Below, one piece after another: positions 13,494 through 15,637 of a stretch of 15,637 nucleotides of DNA. A program made the position numbers and the translations under genes. Origin of the DNA: SIAJ01 sp036266155 (lineage in GTDB: Bacteria > Planctomycetota > Planctomycetia > Gemmatales > Gemmataceae). The notes below the pieces were generated by a model. The model saw only the letters and a program-made list of their open reading frames with translations. It had not been told where the DNA came from and did not search any database. How positions within the stretch are numbered: the stretch's first letter is position 1; each line of letters opens with the position of its first letter. Location: contig DATANR010000337.1 in the NCBI GenBank assembly GCA_036266155.1, forward strand, positions 1 through 15,637, given 5' to 3'.

Positions 13494-14306
13494 TTAGCGT
13501 TCGCAATAGTCGATGATGCGTGCCACTTCCGTCCGCAAGTCCTTGCGGTGCACGAGCCGGTCGACGAAGCCATGTTCGAGCAGGAACTCGCTCGTCTGAA
13601 ACCCTTCCGGGAGTTCGATGCGCACCGTGTTCCAGATGGTTCGCGCTCCGGCAAAGCCGATCATGGCACCCGGTTCGGCCAGCGTGATGTCGCCTTGCAG
13701 GGCCCAGCTCGCGGCGACGCCGCCCATGGTCGGGTGGGTCAACACCGACAAGTAGAACCCGCCGGCCCGATCGTGGCGGGCCAGCGCTGCTGACACCTTG
13801 GCCATCTGCATCAGCGACAGGATGCCTTCTTGCATCCGGGCGCCGCCGCCCGAACCGCTGACGATGATGAGTGGCAGGGAAAGCCGTGTGGCCTCCTCGA
13901 CGGCCCGCGTCAGCTTCTCGCCGACGACGGAGCCCATGCTGCCGGCCATGAAACTGAAGTCGGTAATGCCCAGCACTACCGGCCGGCCACGGATAAAGCC
14001 CTTGCCGACGACCGCCGCTTCGCTCAACCCCGTCTTCTTCTGCGTTTCTTCGAGCTTTTGCGCGTAGGACACTTTGTCGGTGAAGCCGAGCGGATCGCAC
14101 GACCGGAGTTGGGTGTACCATTCCTCAAAGCTGTCTTCGTCGAGGAGCTGCCTGATGCGTTCGCGGGCCGGAACCGTGAAATGGTAGCCGCACTCGGTGC
14201 AAACGTTGAACTTGGCTTGGATCTCTTTCTTGTACAGCGTCGCCTTGCACCGCGGGCAGGGCATCCAGAGCCCTTCGGGTATGCCTCGTGTGGTGCGGGT
14301 GCTCAT
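13494..14306 (-). CDS. accD: Acetyl-CoA carboxylase carboxyltransferase subunit beta
   Basis: AccD pairs with AccA to move the carboxyl group from biotin-AccB to acetyl-CoA, giving malonyl-CoA for fatty acid synthesis. The 270-residue protein has the N-terminal four-Cys zinc ribbon (C17, C20, C36, C39 in CPRCK and CTECGYH), the crotonase-like carboxyltransferase core with VSGSGGGARMQEG (149-161), and the conserved LPEGFQTSEFLLEHGFVD (232-249). Family members usually have GFAGPR at 217-222; here it is GFAGAR. The ATG start lies directly before the conserved N terminus. It sits between pgk upstream (52-bp gap containing a hairpin) and the kinase downstream; accA is not in the window. Confidence 0.96.
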   Translation of the reverse strand: MSTRTTRGIPEGLWMPCPRCKATLYKKEIQAKFNVCTECGYHFTVPARERIRQLLDEDSFEEWYTQLRSCDPLGFTDKVSYAQKLEETQKKTGLSEAAVVGKGFIRGRPVVLGITDFSFMAGSMGSVVGEKLTRAVEEATRLSLPLIIVSGSGGGARMQEGILSLMQMAKVSAALARHDRAGGFYLSVLTHPTMGGVAASWALQGDITLAEPGAMIGFAGARTIWNTVRIELPEGFQTSEFLLEHGFVDRLVHRKDLRTEVARIIDYCER

Positions 14307-14330
14307 CTCGGTCGTCCGTTATTCCGTAAC

Positions 14331-14358
14331 AAGCCCACGGACGTGCGTCCGTGGGCTT
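14331..14358 (-). terminator. Perfect 12-bp hairpin directly after the pgk stop codon
   Basis: aagcccacggac and gtccgtgggctt are separated by a 4-base loop; the stem begins at the base after the pgk stop. On the minus strand only CTTGTTA follows, a poor U-tract. On the plus strand TTTCATTTTT follows, a better one, but no plus-strand gene ends here. It could end pgk transcription, act as a processing or stability element, or be a dispersed REP-like hairpin. Confidence 0.55.
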
Positions 14359-15555
14359 TCATTTTTCGTCGATCTGGGCCAGCGACGCGAACTTCTTGCC
14401 CTCGACGTAGGCCAGGAAGGCGCCGCCGCCGGTCGAGACGTGCGTCATCTTCTCATCATAGCCAAATTGCTCGACAGCTTCAGCGGTTTCGCCGCCGCCG
14501 ACGACGGTGACGGCGCCGCTATCGGCCATTGCCTTGGCGATGCCCTTGGTGCCGTTCGCGAAGGCCGGCTTCTCGAACCAACCGACCGGGCCGTTCCAGA
14601 TCACGGTGCCCGCCGTGACAATCTTGTTGGCGAAGTGGGAGAGGGTCTTGGGCCCGATGTCCACACCTTCGTAGCCCGCAGGGATCGCCCCCTCGACGAC
14701 TTGGGTGGCATTCAAATCGTCCGACTTGGCACACAGATAATCGACGGGCAGCGTGATCTGCATGTCGACTTTGTTGAGCAAGGGCCTGGCGGCCGCGAGT
14801 TCCTCGTCTGCCACCTTGGTGCCGCCCACGTCGACGCCGCGCGCCTTCAGGAACGTGTACGTCATCTTGCCGCCGATCAGCAGATGTTCGACTTTGGAAA
14901 GCAAGGCCGCGATGAATTTCACCTTGTCGGAGACCTTGGCGCCACCCATGACGGCCAGGAGCGGCCGCTTCGGCTGGCCCATCAATCCGTCGACGATTTC
15001 GAGTTCCTTGGCAACGAGGAAGCCAAGCACGCGCGGCTTACCCGTCATCGCGGCCGGAACCGCGACCATCGAAGCGTCCTGGTCGTTGTGGCAGGTGCCG
15101 AACGCGTCGTTGACATAAACGTCGCCCAGAGCGGCAATGGCGTGAGCAAAATCCGTGTCGTTCTTCTGTTCACGGGCGTCGAATCGCAGGTTCTCGAGGA
15201 CCAGCACGTCTCCCGGCTTGAGGGCCAGCGCGGCGGCACGAGCTTCCGGTCCGATGACTTCATTCGAGGCCTTCTTCGTGGGCCGGCCGAGCAATTCGCC
15301 GAAGCGAGCGGCCACGTGGTCCATGCGCAGGTTCGTGTCCGTCGTCGGCTCGCCCTTGGGCCGGCCGAGATGGCTCATGGCAATGACCGCGGCGCCCTTA
15401 TCGAGAAGGTATTTCACTGTGGGCAACGCGGCCCGGATTCGGCGATCGTTGGTGATGGCCCCCGATGTTTTGTCGAGTGGCACGTTGAAGTCGACGCGGA
15501 CGAGGACTTTCTTGCCGGTGAGGTCGGGAAGGTCGGTGATGGTTTTCTTTGGCAT
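14359..15555 (-). CDS. pgk: Phosphoglycerate kinase, with altered substrate loop
   Basis: PGK transfers the acyl phosphate of 1,3-bisphosphoglycerate to ADP in glycolysis and works in reverse in gluconeogenesis. The 398 residues match the normal bacterial length. Seen in order are VRVDFNVPLD (19-28), SHLGRPKG (61-68), ENLRF (121-125), GGAKVSDK (204-211), WNGPVGWFE (320-328) and the nucleotide-binding GGGETAEAV (353-361). The usual AFGTAHRAHAS loop reads AFGTCHNDQDAS (151-162), losing the Arg and second His of the 3-phosphoglycerate basic patch and gaining one residue. ATG 15555 gives the conserved N terminus MPKKTI; in-frame ATGs at 15570 and 15588 would place the start within or near the REP-like repeats. 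It is the first gene of a possible pgk-accD-kinase series. Confidence 0.96.
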   Translation of the reverse strand: MPKKTITDLPDLTGKKVLVRVDFNVPLDKTSGAITNDRRIRAALPTVKYLLDKGAAVIAMSHLGRPKGEPTTDTNLRMDHVAARFGELLGRPTKKASNEVIGPEARAAALALKPGDVLVLENLRFDAREQKNDTDFAHAIAALGDVYVNDAFGTCHNDQDASMVAVPAAMTGKPRVLGFLVAKELEIVDGLMGQPKRPLLAVMGGAKVSDKVKFIAALLSKVEHLLIGGKMTYTFLKARGVDVGGTKVADEELAAARPLLNKVDMQITLPVDYLCAKSDDLNATQVVEGAIPAGYEGVDIGPKTLSHFANKIVTAGTVIWNGPVGWFEKPAFANGTKGIAKAMADSGAVTVVGGGETAEAVEQFGYDEKMTHVSTGGGAFLAYVEGKKFASLAQIDEK

Positions 15556-15576
15556 TTGGAGCACCCGCATGTTCAG

Positions 15577-15599
15577 CGGGCGAGCCAACGGCTCGCCCG
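15577..15599. repeat. REP-like hairpin 1 upstream of pgk
   Basis: A perfect 10-bp stem (cgggcgagcc / ggctcgcccg) has a 3-base loop aac. It lies 21 bp upstream of the pgk start and is paired with a second hairpin of the same form 10 bp away. Confidence 0.75.
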
Positions 15600-15609
15600 T
15601 AATCGAGTC

Positions 15610-15632
15610 CGGGCGGGCCGATGGCCCGCCCG
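15610..15632. repeat. REP-like hairpin 2 upstream of pgk
   Basis: A perfect 10-bp stem (cgggcgggcc / ggcccgcccg) has loop gat. It differs from hairpin 1 in one stem position on each arm, and the two changes compensate (A-T to G-C), so the fold and not only the sequence is kept. No clear pgk promoter is visible in the remaining upstream bases. Confidence 0.75.
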
Positions 15633-15637
15633 CTAAA

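Noticed and set aside
14197..15636. Long plus-strand open frame of 479 codons opposite accD and pgk
   Set aside because: It is the antisense of two certain genes in GC-rich DNA; its product has no recognisable motif and its composition follows the codon pattern of the genes opposite.
1..15637. CRISPR array, tRNA, rRNA, insertion sequence or prophage genes
   Set aside because: I found no regularly spaced repeats, no cloverleaf-like sequence, no transposase and no terminal inverted repeats flanking the accessory genes.

Overview
The window is GC-rich and gene-dense, and it reads as part of a bacterial chromosome, most likely from a planctomycete. The lineage call is an inference. It rests on the uncharacterised membrane-protein trio at 10239-11716, whose style I associate with Planctomycetota, on many GTG starts with weak or absent Shine-Dalgarno sequences, on a Ser/Thr kinase directly behind accD, and on an unusual phosphoglycerate kinase. 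There are no tRNA, rRNA, CRISPR or insertion-sequence signals.

Layout: (1) 1-1512 is the 3' two-thirds or so of mutS (+), cut by the window edge. (2) 1505-3771 (-) holds an HD-GYP-type phosphohydrolase followed, with a 10-bp overlap, by a CPBP/Rce1-like membrane protease whose end overlaps mutS tail-to-tail. (3) 3900-7282 (+) holds a promoter, a sigma-54-dependent response regulator with two tandem Fis-type DNA-binding motifs, and, 20 bp later, mutL of the endonuclease-active type. (4) 7283-7473 is intergenic and holds an unusual set of alternative hairpins. (5) 7474-8976 (-) is malQ, encoding 4-alpha-glucanotransferase. (6) 9133-10233 (+) is the accessory part: two 14-bp palindromes, a PD-(D/E)XK nuclease-like protein of the DUF2887/Rpn type, and a separate 79-aa gene that duplicates the nuclease's C-terminal tail. 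(7) 10239-11716 (-) holds three small uncharacterised membrane-associated proteins. (8) 11815-12537 (+) is rsmE. (9) 12531-15555 (-) reads pgk, accD, Ser/Thr kinase. Two REP-like hairpins precede pgk and one hairpin follows it.

How the genes fit together: mutS and mutL supply methyl-independent mismatch repair, because MutL keeps its DQHA(X)2E(X)4E endonuclease site. malQ, pgk and accD are core carbon and lipid metabolism. The most interesting part is 9133-10233. The nuclease-like gene has an in-frame internal ATG behind a strong Shine-Dalgarno sequence that would give its last 63 residues as a separate protein. The next gene encodes a diverged copy of that same segment, and its ATG aligns with the internal ATG. 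This resembles the Rpn gene-within-gene toxin-antitoxin arrangement known from E. coli (full-length RpnL nuclease inhibited by its own C-terminal RpnS), with a second, unlinked-in-frame copy of the inhibitor-like module added. That function is inference; the gene structure and duplication are visible in the sequence.
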